A stretch of 64,000 nt of DNA, taken from NCBI GenBank assembly GCA_937873655.1, contig CALMYQ010000252.1, forward strand, positions 1 through 64,000, in the 5' to 3' direction. Shown piece after piece: positions 50,600 through 58,385 of this stretch; within the stretch, counting starts at the first letter, position 1; the number at the start of each line of letters is the position of its first letter. The stretch is from an uncultured Lewinella sp. Lineage in GTDB: Bacteria; Bacteroidota; Bacteroidia; Chitinophagales; Saprospiraceae. A model generated the notes under the pieces. That model was not told where the DNA came from and did no database searches. It saw only the letters and a list, made by a program, of their open reading frames with translations. The position numbers and the translations under genes are program-made.

Positions 50600-51730
50600 A
50601 TGATAAAAAGAGCTTTAGAGCAACAAATCCGGGAAAAAATCTTCAAAGGGAAAGCCATCATTCTAACCGGTCCAAGACAGACAGGCAAAACGACTCTCCT
50701 GAAAGGCATTTTCGGCAAAATGGAAGATGTCGCCTGGCTCAATGGAGACGATACTGAAACCCGAATATTGCTCGACGATGTGACGACTTCCAAATGGAAG
50801 CGTATTCTGGGTAATGCGCGAATTGTCGTATTGGATGAAGCGCAAAGGATTCGGGATATCGGGATTAAGCTCAAACTGATCACAGATCAGTTGCCGGAAG
50901 TCCAGCTGGTAGCGTCGGGTTCTTCCGCCTTTGAACTGGCCAATCTGATCAATGAACCCCTTACGGGCAGAAAATGGCAGTATCACTTATTCCCCGTTTC
51001 TTTCGGTGAGATGGAAACCCATCATGGATTTCCGAATGAAAACCGAAGCCTTCCTGATCGCCTGGTTTATGGGTATTATCCGGAAGTCGTGAGCAACCCC
51101 GGCGAAGAAAGAGCAATCCTGAACCAATTAGCGGATAGTTTTCTCTACAAGGACATCCTGATGTGGGAGCGCATCAAAAAGCCGGAAAAGTTAACCAGGT
51201 TGCTGCAGGCTCTCGCCTTCCAGCTGGGCAGTGAGGTCTCTTTTCATGAACTGGGGCAAATCACCGACCTGGATAACCAAACCGTCGAAAACTATATTAC
51301 GCTGCTCGAACAAACCTTTATTATTTTCCGTTTGCCGCCGCTAAGCCGCAACCTGCGCAAAGAATTGAAGACCAAGCGCAAGATCTACTTCTACGATAAC
51401 GGCATTCGAAACGCACTCATTGCGCAATACCAACCGCTGGAACTTCGGCAGGATAAGGGCGCGCTTTGGGAAAACTGGTTGATCAGCGAGCGGAAAAAAT
51501 GGCTGCATTATAATAATATTCAGGCCAACACTTTCTTTTGGCGCACCCAGGACGGACAGGAAATCGACTATGTGGAAGAGCGCGAGGGCGCCATGTGGGC
51601 CTACGAAATGAAGTGGAATCCCAAAGCTAAAGCTGCTTTTTCCAAGACCTTTACCAGGGCCTATCCTCAGCACCAAACGATGGCTGTACACCGGGATAAT
51701 TTCTTTGAATTCCTTCCTTTCCCAAAATAA
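50600..51730 (+). CDS. ATP-binding protein, AAA_14 / DUF4143 family
   Basis: The 376-residue protein has an N-terminal AAA ATPase with Walker A GPRQTGKT (residues 24-31) and Walker B VVLDEAQRI (Asp79-Glu80), and a C-terminal DUF4143 domain (about 190-370, LRKELKTKRKIYFYDNGIRNAL; EIDYVEE) that resembles a PD-(D/E)XK nuclease-like fold. These proteins are abundant, mobile and of unknown function. AT-richer codon use than its neighbours and the palindrome upstream suggest acquisition. Confidence 0.92.
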   Translation: MIKRALEQQIREKIFKGKAIILTGPRQTGKTTLLKGIFGKMEDVAWLNGDDTETRILLDDVTTSKWKRILGNARIVVLDEAQRIRDIGIKLKLITDQLPEVQLVASGSSAFELANLINEPLTGRKWQYHLFPVSFGEMETHHGFPNENRSLPDRLVYGYYPEVVSNPGEERAILNQLADSFLYKDILMWERIKKPEKLTRLLQALAFQLGSEVSFHELGQITDLDNQTVENYITLLEQTFIIFRLPPLSRNLRKELKTKRKIYFYDNGIRNALIAQYQPLELRQDKGALWENWLISERKKWLHYNNIQANTFFWRTQDGQEIDYVEEREGAMWAYEMKWNPKAKAAFSKTFTRAYPQHQTMAVHRDNFFEFLPFPK

Positions 51731-51825
51731 AAAATCCATCGTCAGGAAAATGATCATGCATGCGACTTCTGCGGCATCCAATGGCAGCATGCAGGATACA
51801 CGATTATGTACCGATCTTCCCCATT

Positions 51826-51859
51826 TTGACGGAAAAAGCCACCAAATTGACGGAAAAAG
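51826..51859. repeat. Direct repeat TTGACGGAAAAAG, two copies 21 bp apart
   Basis: Identical 13-bp copies occur at 51826-51838 and 51847-51859. They lie in the gene-free gap after the DUF4143 ATPase. The gap further holds an inverted repeat CCGCCGGT...ACCGGCGG (52030-52051) and the tract at 52127-52200; no convincing gene is seen. Confidence 0.7.
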
Positions 51860-52126
51860 TCCCTTCGAATGCCTGCATATTTGTTCTGTCCCCTTTTGAC
51901 TCAGTCAGGCAGTCGTGCAGTCTGCAGTTCGCAGTATCTGACAGCTGAATGCTGACTGAGTGAAGTCATGATCTCACCGAGAATCAACAACCCGTCATCC
52001 TGATCCGGCGCAGGGAATATCCCCTCCCTCCGCCGGTCGGTATACCGGCGGGCGCCTGTCAGATCCCGAATTTTAGTGGATGATGATCTGTCATGACCGG
52101 CAGCTGCCGCGCGCATTGACTGATCA

Positions 52127-52200
52127 CTGTCAACTGTCAACTGTCAACTGTCAACTGTCAACTGTCAACTGTCAACTGACAACTGACAACTGACAACTGT
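52127..52200. repeat. Heptamer repeat CTGTCAA/CTGACAA, ten units
   Basis: A regular 7-bp tract of CTGTCAA units switches to CTGACAA at its right end. It is the reverse complement of the lysC-side repeats. Confidence 0.9.
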
Positions 52201-52335
52201 TTAAGATCCCTATCGTGCTATTGACCAATGACCATTTGCAGACCGCCCTGCAAGTGTGGTACGACTCGTTGGCCGGAACCAAACCCGATCCCAGTTCAGG
52301 AACCTGATTTTTTCATCACCTCAACCCATTTTGAT

Positions 52336-52419
52336 ATGAGAAACGTACACCTTTTCAACCCTGTTTTGCCGCCGTCCCGCCGCCTGTTGATCGTTGTGGA
52401 AGACCTGGTGGTGAATTAG
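52336..52419 (+). CDS. Possible 27-residue peptide
   Basis: ATG 52336 opens MRNVHLFNPVLPPSRRLLIV, closed by TAG at 52417-52419. It could be a leader peptide or a chance frame; the lack of a promoter and the short length leave it doubtful. Confidence 0.2.
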   Translation: MRNVHLFNPVLPPSRRLLIVVEDLVVN

Positions 52420-52440
52420 AATTGAGGCGGGCGGCCAACC

Positions 52441-52881
52441 TCAGAACGATCGCCCGGCCTTCAACCCCAAAACCTCAACTCGTTTCCGTTTCAGCCAGTT
52501 CAAGGCCTGAATATTGCTTTCATTCTTCAATAGATTTTCCAGTTTTTCCGGTTTGGGGTTCACATCCGCATGGAACCGGGCCAGTTTGCGGCATTTTTGC
52601 ACGAACCGCAGGAAGGATTTCCGGTTGGATTCCGACAACAGGTTGTTCATCCGCCTGTCGCTGAATTTCCCGTTGGGCAGCACCTCACGGAACAATTTTT
52701 CCTTGGTAAACCGGGGGTCCGAAAAACCGGGATAATACCGCAGAACCCGCTCCAGCAACCGGATCAGGTTTTTGTTGGTATTGCACCAGGGCGACCGCAG
52801 CCAGCGATCCAGAACCTTCAGCTCCTCAGGCTCAATGGCCCGGAGGAGGCAAATGAATTTTGTAGCGGACAGGGTCTCCAT
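52441..52881 (-). CDS. Hypothetical protein, possibly truncated (146 aa)
   Basis: The protein begins METLSATKFICLLRAIEPEEL and contains RWLRSPWCNTNKNLIRLLERVLRYYPGF and FTKEKLFREVLPNGKFSDRRMNNLLSE, a pattern that I associate with a larger (about 500-residue) uncharacterised family in Saprospiria; that attribution is from memory and is weak. If right, only the N-terminal part remains and the basic tail after residue 85 is not family sequence. No membrane segment. Confidence 0.5.
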   Translation of the reverse strand: METLSATKFICLLRAIEPEELKVLDRWLRSPWCNTNKNLIRLLERVLRYYPGFSDPRFTKEKLFREVLPNGKFSDRRMNNLLSESNRKSFLRFVQKCRKLARFHADVNPKPEKLENLLKNESNIQALNWLKRKRVEVLGLKAGRSF

Positions 52882-53057
52882 TTTTGTGGTAGATGTGATC
52901 GTATAAATTTAAGATAAACAAGTGATTCAATTGGATCAATGGATTTAATTTTTCATTTTTTTATGGTAAACACTTGAAAATGTCTTTTGCTCCGGGCGGG
53001 ATTCTGGCGAAATTTGGAGCATTCGAACCATTTCCTGAAAATGAAATCTGCCCTGAA

Positions 53058-53219
53058 ATGAACCCGGACTCAACACCAACTCCCGATCAACTGAAAAACC
53101 TGTTGCAGCTGCCCAGCCAAAGAACCAAAAAGATCAGGGTCCTCATCGATACCGATTACAACAGCATCTTCCCGGTCTTTGCAGAGCAGCTCCGGGAATA
53201 CGAAATGCGAAAAAAATAA
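53058..53219 (+). CDS. Small hypothetical protein (53 aa)
   Basis: From ATG 53058 the frame reads MNPDSTPTPDQLKNLLQLPSQ and ends in a charged helix FAEQLREYEMRKK. A longer version starts at ATG 52980. No family is recognised. It precedes the lipoxygenase-like gene by 105 bp and may belong to the same transcript. Confidence 0.4.
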   Translation: MNPDSTPTPDQLKNLLQLPSQRTKKIRVLIDTDYNSIFPVFAEQLREYEMRKK

Positions 53220-53324
53220 AATTGATCCATTCATACTTGCCGGACGGTCACCCTGCAATCCGGTTTCGGTTCGGAAGGTCTACGGGTTGCGTTCATATTT
53301 TCAAAACACCTAAAATCCTGAACA

Positions 53325-54143
53325 ATGAGCAGTTTTTTCGCCAACTTGCCAAGGGTTGTTAAAAACCTGGAGAAACTTGATGAAAAGTTTCACCTTTCCC
53401 ACTACAAATGGGACCACAATACGGTGGTGAGTCCGCTTTCTATGGCCCGATGCCCTTATCCAACCTCCAACTTACCTACTGCCAAATGGCTGCTAAAAGT
53501 AGCCGAACGAGTAGTTGAAGTGATTTTGAACACAAAAGAAGTCGACATTCTGGGGGATAAAGCAACAAACGCTCAATTAATTCGGAATGCCCAGCTGTTG
53601 AAAGGACAGGTTGAAAGGGAGGCCGTTAATCTTACAACCCTTACTCGCGTAGTAGGAGATATCGTCCAATACGGCAGGGTTACCGCTGGGGGAGGCGGCC
53701 GGCCCAAGGATATGGAGGAATACGCCCAATTGTTCAAAGTGATCGTCTACACCTCCAGCGTGCAGCACGCCGCGGTCAATTTCCCGCAATACGACCTGAT
53801 GTCCTACTGCCCCAATATGCCGTTGGCGGCCTTCAGTCAATTCCCGAAAACGGCAGGCGGAAACCCGGTCCCTGCGCAGGCCCAGGATTATCTCAATATC
53901 CTGCCGCCCATGGGCACGGCGCTCACGCAAGTGAACGTGGGCTTTACCCTGGGTTCCATCCACTACACGGAGCTGGGCGATTACGAAAACGGGCAGTTCA
54001 GCCAACCCGTCACCAATGGGCCGTTGGCCGCTTTCAAAACCGACCTTCAATCGATCGGCGAAACCATCCGGACCCGCAACACCAACCGGCGGCCCTATAC
54101 GCCGCTGCTGCCGGAAGGCATACCGCAAAGCATCAACATTTAA
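53325..54143 (+). CDS. Lipoxygenase-like protein lacking the central catalytic region
   Basis: The last 150 of its 272 residues match the lipoxygenase C-terminal region: SSVQHAAVNFPQYDLMSYCPNMPLAA with iron ligands His148 and Asn152, GETIRTRNTNRRPYTPLLP, and the terminal carboxylate ligand Ile272 (PQSINI). The first 75 residues resemble the start of bacterial lipoxygenases (NTVVSPLSMA, KWLLKVAERVVEVILNT). The roughly 300 residues between, with the HX4HX4H pair of iron ligands, are missing; HYKWDH at 26-31 fits the spacing by chance only. It is therefore probably inactive, unless it pairs with another chain. Base composition changes near 53650. Confidence 0.7.
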   Translation: MSSFFANLPRVVKNLEKLDEKFHLSHYKWDHNTVVSPLSMARCPYPTSNLPTAKWLLKVAERVVEVILNTKEVDILGDKATNAQLIRNAQLLKGQVEREAVNLTTLTRVVGDIVQYGRVTAGGGGRPKDMEEYAQLFKVIVYTSSVQHAAVNFPQYDLMSYCPNMPLAAFSQFPKTAGGNPVPAQAQDYLNILPPMGTALTQVNVGFTLGSIHYTELGDYENGQFSQPVTNGPLAAFKTDLQSIGETIRTRNTNRRPYTPLLPEGIPQSINI

Positions 54144-54207
54144 AAGGATCAGGGGGATGCCGAAAACCCTTAAAAAGAGTAGGCTTAACTCAATTATCCA
54201 TACCATC

Positions 54208-54606
54208 ATGCCCGTAATCAAGGAATTGGATTTCACCTGCAGCAATTGCGGAGAACATTCCCAACCGAGCCGGGGTACCGCCTCGGCGCCGGGGGAAATG
54301 TCGCCCCCTTATGACATCAAGATCAACGGAAGCAGTGATTTGAGCAGTTGCATCCAATGGAACGACAGCGGAAAAGTTTACGGAATCTCCGTTGTTCACA
54401 ACATAGGACCCAGTTATTCAGTGCATGTGGACGGTGAAGGGCCCCACGGCTGGCGTTCAGGATCCGGATATTTAAGGTTCATTGACTATACAGGCGACCA
54501 TTACGACCTGTCGCTTTTTCGTTCTTCCCGAGATACGCATTCCGTCGAATACATGAGCGCAAGGCCCGGCATCAAGACCATTTTATGGAGTAACGAAAGT
54601 TTCTGA
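54208..54606 (+). CDS. Uncharacterised CxxC protein (132 aa)
   Basis: From ATG 54208 the protein starts MPVIKELDFTCSNCGEHSQP, with a CxxC pair that could bind metal, and continues with alternating polar and hydrophobic residues (VYGISVVHNIGPSYSVHVDGEGPHGW, YLRFIDYTGDHYDLSLF), suggestive of a small beta-sandwich. There is no signal peptide and no family I recognise. It sits 64 bp after the lipoxygenase-like gene and 82 bp before the phosphoesterase, so the three may be one unit. The frame from 54016 lies inside the previous gene. Confidence 0.6.
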   Translation: MPVIKELDFTCSNCGEHSQPSRGTASAPGEMSPPYDIKINGSSDLSSCIQWNDSGKVYGISVVHNIGPSYSVHVDGEGPHGWRSGSGYLRFIDYTGDHYDLSLFRSSRDTHSVEYMSARPGIKTILWSNESF

Positions 54607-54688
54607 AAAATCACCAAACACATCGGATCGCCGGTAATATGTGAATTCATCAGCCTTCGGGAATCCGGGAACTAATAAAAACAACGAC

Positions 54689-56197
54689 ATGCCAAATTCA
54701 AAAATAGAACATATCTTCATCCTCATGCTCGAAAACCATTCGTTCGACAATATTTTCGGGTTTTCGGGTATCCCCGGCCTCCGGGGCCTGAACGGTACGG
54801 AGTCAAATAGCTATGGGCACACGTTCCGGGTACAAAAAGGCGCCCTGGATGCGATGCCGGCTGATCCGGGCCATGAATTCGCGGATACCCTGGAGCAATT
54901 ATGCGGCCCCAATGCGGATTTTTACCCGTTCGGTTCTTACCCTGCTGTGAATAATTCCGGGTTTGTCTCCAATTTCGCAACTTCCCATTCGGAGGATACC
55001 GGAGACGCCCCGCATCCCAATCCCGGTCAATACGAGGATGTGATGAGGTGTTTTGACACCCCAAATCAACTTCCTGTGATGTACCAACTGGCCACGGAGT
55101 TTGGGGTCTGCGATAACTGGTTCTCCTCCTTACCCGGCCCGACCTGGCCCAATCGTTTTTTTGCCTATGCCGCATCCTCTGCCAGCCTGGACGACTCGCC
55201 GTCAGCACTGGAAATGGCCGCGTGGGAAAGCCTGGACGGAGGGATCGTGTTTCCGAACGGCTCCATTTTTGACCTGTTGAGAAGCAGGGGTTATCCCTTC
55301 CGCTTGTACCAGGAGCACCTTAGTTTGACTTCCTTTCCCATCGTCCTTGGCCTGAACGGCATTAGTTACAAGGACGACATGCACGACTTGAGCGAGTTTG
55401 AAAAGGATTTAAAACATGGATATCCCTACCCGCTGACGGTGATCGAACCCAATTACGGAGATACGCTCCACGGCACATTCAGAGGGGGCTCCTCGCAGCA
55501 CCCAATGGATGGAATGGCAGCCGGAGAAAACTTGATCAAAAATGTCTATGAGGCTATTCGGGGCGTACCCGAAGTCTGGGAAAAAAGCCTCCTGATCATT
55601 ACCTACGATGAACACGGGGGTTTTTACGATTCCGTCGCGCCGCCCGCTGCGCCGCCGCCCAATGACGGCAGTCATCCGGGAGGGCAGTACAGTACCAACG
55701 GATTTCTGTTCAATCAATACGGCGTAAGGGTACCTGCGGTGGTCGTCTCACCGTACATCCCCAAAAACACGGTATGTCATACCCTGTTCGACCATACATC
55801 GATGCTCAAAACCGTGGAAGAGCTCCTGGGTTTGCCGTCGTTGACCGACCGGGACAATTCGGCCAACAGCCTGCTACCCCTGCTCACCGAAGACCACCTG
55901 AGAACCGACTGCCCCGAAACCCTGGGTGCCCCTGCAGCTATGGCTGCAACGCAGGTATTGGCCGCTTTGCCGACCAGGTCAGAACAGCCGGAAATGAACG
56001 ACACCCCGCTGCCAGAAAGAGGTAATATTTACGGATTTTTGGCCATCGCGGGCAAAGTGGCCCATGAATTATCTTCTGGAGCCCCGGAAGGCTTCACCTC
56101 CGTGGTTCAAACGCTGCCATCCCTCCTGGACATAAAGACCATCGGGCAGGCTGCCGATTATATGAATGCTGTATTGCAAAAAGCAAGAGCAGTCTGA
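54689..56197 (+). CDS. Phosphoesterase (phospholipase C / acid phosphatase family)
   Basis: The 502-residue protein has the PF04185 layout: IEHIFILMLENHSFDNIFG (metal-binding ENHSFDN), LPVMYQLATEFGVCDNWFSSLPGPTWPNRFF and LLIITYDEHGGFYDSVAPP with metal Asp/Glu/His. Members hydrolyse phosphodiesters of phospholipids or sugars. No signal peptide is seen, unlike most secreted relatives; it may be exported otherwise or act inside. ATG 54689 is chosen over GTG 54641. A strong hairpin follows. Confidence 0.9.
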   Translation: MPNSKIEHIFILMLENHSFDNIFGFSGIPGLRGLNGTESNSYGHTFRVQKGALDAMPADPGHEFADTLEQLCGPNADFYPFGSYPAVNNSGFVSNFATSHSEDTGDAPHPNPGQYEDVMRCFDTPNQLPVMYQLATEFGVCDNWFSSLPGPTWPNRFFAYAASSASLDDSPSALEMAAWESLDGGIVFPNGSIFDLLRSRGYPFRLYQEHLSLTSFPIVLGLNGISYKDDMHDLSEFEKDLKHGYPYPLTVIEPNYGDTLHGTFRGGSSQHPMDGMAAGENLIKNVYEAIRGVPEVWEKSLLIITYDEHGGFYDSVAPPAAPPPNDGSHPGGQYSTNGFLFNQYGVRVPAVVVSPYIPKNTVCHTLFDHTSMLKTVEELLGLPSLTDRDNSANSLLPLLTEDHLRTDCPETLGAPAAMAATQVLAALPTRSEQPEMNDTPLPERGNIYGFLAIAGKVAHELSSGAPEGFTSVVQTLPSLLDIKTIGQAADYMNAVLQKARAV

Positions 56198-56228
56198 TCA
56201 ACAGCGAACCACCGGATTTGATATTTTT

Positions 56229-56265
56229 GCAGCTTTGCGAAACCTCCGAAGTTTCGCAAAGCTGC
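56229..56265 (+). terminator. Perfect 15-bp stem after the phosphoesterase gene
   Basis: GCAGCTTTGCGAAAC at 56229-56243 pairs with GTTTCGCAAAGCTGC at 56251-56265 around a 7-nt loop. No T run follows on either strand, so an imperfect or protein-bound terminator, or a repeat, is equally possible. Confidence 0.5.
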
Positions 56266-56308
56266 GGCGGTTTCACAAAGCCGTACCAAACCTTAAACAT
56301 CACAACCC

Positions 56309-56416
56309 ATGTCTCAAACAACACCGCTTCCCGCACCCACTCCCTTTACCGGCCCCGGCCAACCCGTCGACTGGCTGTTTGTCTTCAAATTCAACTCCGC
56401 TGCTTTTCCGGGTTAG
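56309..56416 (+). pseudogene. DNase II-like remnant (35 codons)
   Basis: ATG 56309 opens a 35-residue frame ending in TAG at 56414-56416. Its stretch GQPVDWLFVFKFNSAAFPG resembles the conserved N-terminal part of the DNase II family (GQPVDW-F-V-K). Nothing similar continues downstream in any frame before the lipoprotein start at 56518. The best reading is the remaining 5' end of a deleted DNase II-type gene. Confidence 0.5.
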
Positions 56417-56517
56417 TACCGGTTATCCGGTTGAATATGATGCGTCCAATGGTGTCCTTTAGGGCAGTCGGTGGTAAATCCAAACATGAATCATTTGATT
56501 TCCCAAACACAACGATA

Positions 56518-57426
56518 ATGAAAGTCCAATTTAACGCTTCCGCCCTTTTTTGGCTGGCTTGGATCCTGGTGACCTGCGCATCCCTGCCCGCTTGCCAGGG
56601 GCCCGGGACCAATAAGACTCCGGATACTGAAGATGCGGCGGCTGATTCCGGTTCTGCTGCCGCTGCGGTCTTCGAAAGGCTTGATAACCTGCCGGTGTCC
56701 TCCATGAAAAAAGTCTGGTCGCACCAACCGGAAGAAGCGGAAGGCGACTGCTCGAGCGAAATCACCCGCTACGAACAGAACGCCCTGGTGTTGGATGTCG
56801 AGCACGTCGATTGTGGGGGTTACGGCTGGAACGACACCTGGTACCTGCTCGATAAAGCCGGAAACCTTAGCATGGTACACCTCAAGTCTACTGAATCCCA
56901 TGTCGATTACGATTCCGAACAGTTTTATTATATCCTGTCGGAAAAGATCATCGATTTCACCGGCGCACAGCCGACTGCCAAAGTCCGGATGGACACTTTG
57001 TTGCAAAAATCACCGGAAACAGCCGTGCGATTCAACGACAACTATAACTCGGCTCCCTGGATCACACTTGACGACCACGGAAATGGTTTTGTTTTCGGCA
57101 GGAAGATCGATTTCAACGGCGACTGGTACCCGCTAACGAAACAAGCGATCAAGGATTCGCTGATGAAAACAGCCGTCATACCCCGGCCGGTCCCGATCAA
57201 GTTCACCGGCCAGATCGGTATGGGGATGCGCGGTGAATTCCGTTCCATGGGGGAAGAAGCCGTTCAGGAGGTGCTGCCTGTAAAGGAATACGCTCAGCAG
57301 CGGCAATTTGACCACTTCAGCAGGAGTAAGAAGCAGCTGCAACCGCTCACCGGCGTTGGAGAGGAACTATCAAGAGAATATTGGAGCCATCGGCATTTGC
57401 AGCGTCTGCCGGCCGGCCGCCGATAA
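56518..57426 (+). CDS. Lipoprotein of unknown function (302 aa)
   Basis: The protein has a signal ending at a lipobox-like SLPAC (Cys26), then a Gly/Ala/Asp-rich linker and a beta-rich domain with several Trp and aromatic residues (DCGGYGWNDTWYLLDKAGNLSMVHLKS, NGDWYPLTKQAIKDSLM). The C-terminal tail (WSHRHLQRLPAGRR) is unlike the rest and may reflect a frameshift. No family is recognised. The start at 56518 is preferred; the frame upstream to 56218 crosses the hairpin and the DNase II remnant. Confidence 0.6.
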   Translation: MKVQFNASALFWLAWILVTCASLPACQGPGTNKTPDTEDAAADSGSAAAAVFERLDNLPVSSMKKVWSHQPEEAEGDCSSEITRYEQNALVLDVEHVDCGGYGWNDTWYLLDKAGNLSMVHLKSTESHVDYDSEQFYYILSEKIIDFTGAQPTAKVRMDTLLQKSPETAVRFNDNYNSAPWITLDDHGNGFVFGRKIDFNGDWYPLTKQAIKDSLMKTAVIPRPVPIKFTGQIGMGMRGEFRSMGEEAVQEVLPVKEYAQQRQFDHFSRSKKQLQPLTGVGEELSREYWSHRHLQRLPAGRR

Positions 57427-57430
57427 GAAT

Positions 57431-58072
57431 TTATTGTCCCGGAAAAATCCGCTCAGGCCATTCAGTTGCCTGAACAAGCCTTTTTCTGACCCTTTCAAAG
57501 GTTATTTTATTTTTTAACATGGGTTTTTCCAATTCAAAATCGATATCCTCAAACCAGGTGATTGCCTTTAGGGGGATAATCGGGTTTGAGTTGGCATATT
57601 TCTTTCGATAAGCGGCTAGAATTTCTTGCAAAGAAAGGTGTTCAAGCAAAAAATAGAGGTCGAAAAAATCTTTCTGCCGATTCCCGCTATGGGCTATGGC
57701 ATTTAATTTCATAGCGCCAATATCTTCCAATGAAGCAAGAGAAAGATTTTGAATTTTAATCAAGGGGCGAACCAAAGGATAAGCGTGAGTGAGGAAGTCT
57801 ACCTTGACATTATTGATAAAACCTTTCAGCGTGTTAACGGCAATATAATCGGTTGAAAATCCAAATTTTTTCAATAAATGTTCTTCCAGTTTCGAATTAT
57901 CGAACGGTTGCATGCTAAAAAAATCAAGGTCAATTGAAAGCCGGTGGCCGATATGTAGTGCCAAGGCCGTTCCACCTACCAGAAAAAAATCCATTAGGAA
58001 CGCATCCTCTTGAAGTAGTTGCAAGAGGTTAAAAGTTTGGGGCAGGATTGCTTCAGGTTCGCTGTGGATCAT
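57431..58072 (-). CDS. AbiEii/AbiGii-family nucleotidyltransferase toxin
   Basis: The 213-residue protein has the nucleotidyltransferase motif FFLVGGTALALHIGHRLSIDLDFFS (GGTALAL...R...DLDFF) of the AbiEii toxin family. The start at 58072 (MIHSEPEAIL) is chosen because it overlaps the upstream gene by only 20 bp. The family acts in abortive infection or addiction by modifying RNA substrates with nucleotides. It is AT-rich and paired with DUF6922, the usual arrangement in Bacteroidota. Confidence 0.85.
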   Translation of the reverse strand: MIHSEPEAILPQTFNLLQLLQEDAFLMDFFLVGGTALALHIGHRLSIDLDFFSMQPFDNSKLEEHLLKKFGFSTDYIAVNTLKGFINNVKVDFLTHAYPLVRPLIKIQNLSLASLEDIGAMKLNAIAHSGNRQKDFFDLYFLLEHLSLQEILAAYRKKYANSNPIIPLKAITWFEDIDFELEKPMLKNKITFERVRKRLVQATEWPERIFPGQ

Positions 58073-58325
58073 GAATAAAGCCTGATTGGAGATAAACTTT
58101 GGTAAAATTCTTGTGCTTCCGGTCAAGTCGGGTGCTTTTTTCAGCTATTTCAAGCATTTTATTAATCCCATAAAAATTCACAATTTCCTGCCACTCCTCA
58201 GGAGTACCCCGTTCAATTACCCGTTCGATTACGACCGTCGCCAGGTTGGAAAAATCAATTTCTTTCCAATCATATTCCCATAACAAGTGGCGGCGAATAA
58301 CCGGAACTGACCGTTTTACGGGCAT
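58053..58325 (-). CDS. DUF6922 antitoxin-like protein
   Basis: The 90-residue protein starts MPVKRSVPVIRRHLLWEYDW and contains VVIERVIERGTPEEWQEIVNFYG, the DUF6922 pattern. It is encoded first and overlaps the toxin-like gene by 20 bp, consistent with a cognate antitoxin. Neutralisation has not been deduced from sequence. Confidence 0.8.
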   Translation of the reverse strand: MPVKRSVPVIRRHLLWEYDWKEIDFSNLATVVIERVIERGTPEEWQEIVNFYGINKMLEIAEKSTRLDRKHKNFTKVYLQSGFIHDPQRT

Positions 58326-58385
58326 AAGGTTTTTTTACAAAGATAACTAATTTATAGCGACTTAAGTTTCCAAATCAAGCCAAAA

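Noticed and set aside
51901..52140. 79-codon minus-strand frame
   Set aside because: Begins and ends in repeat-like DNA and has no recognisable pattern.
53400..53418. HYKWDH as the lipoxygenase HX4H iron site
   Set aside because: Spacing fits, but the surrounding residues match the N-terminal family segment and not the conserved W-x-x-K-x-H context of the iron site.
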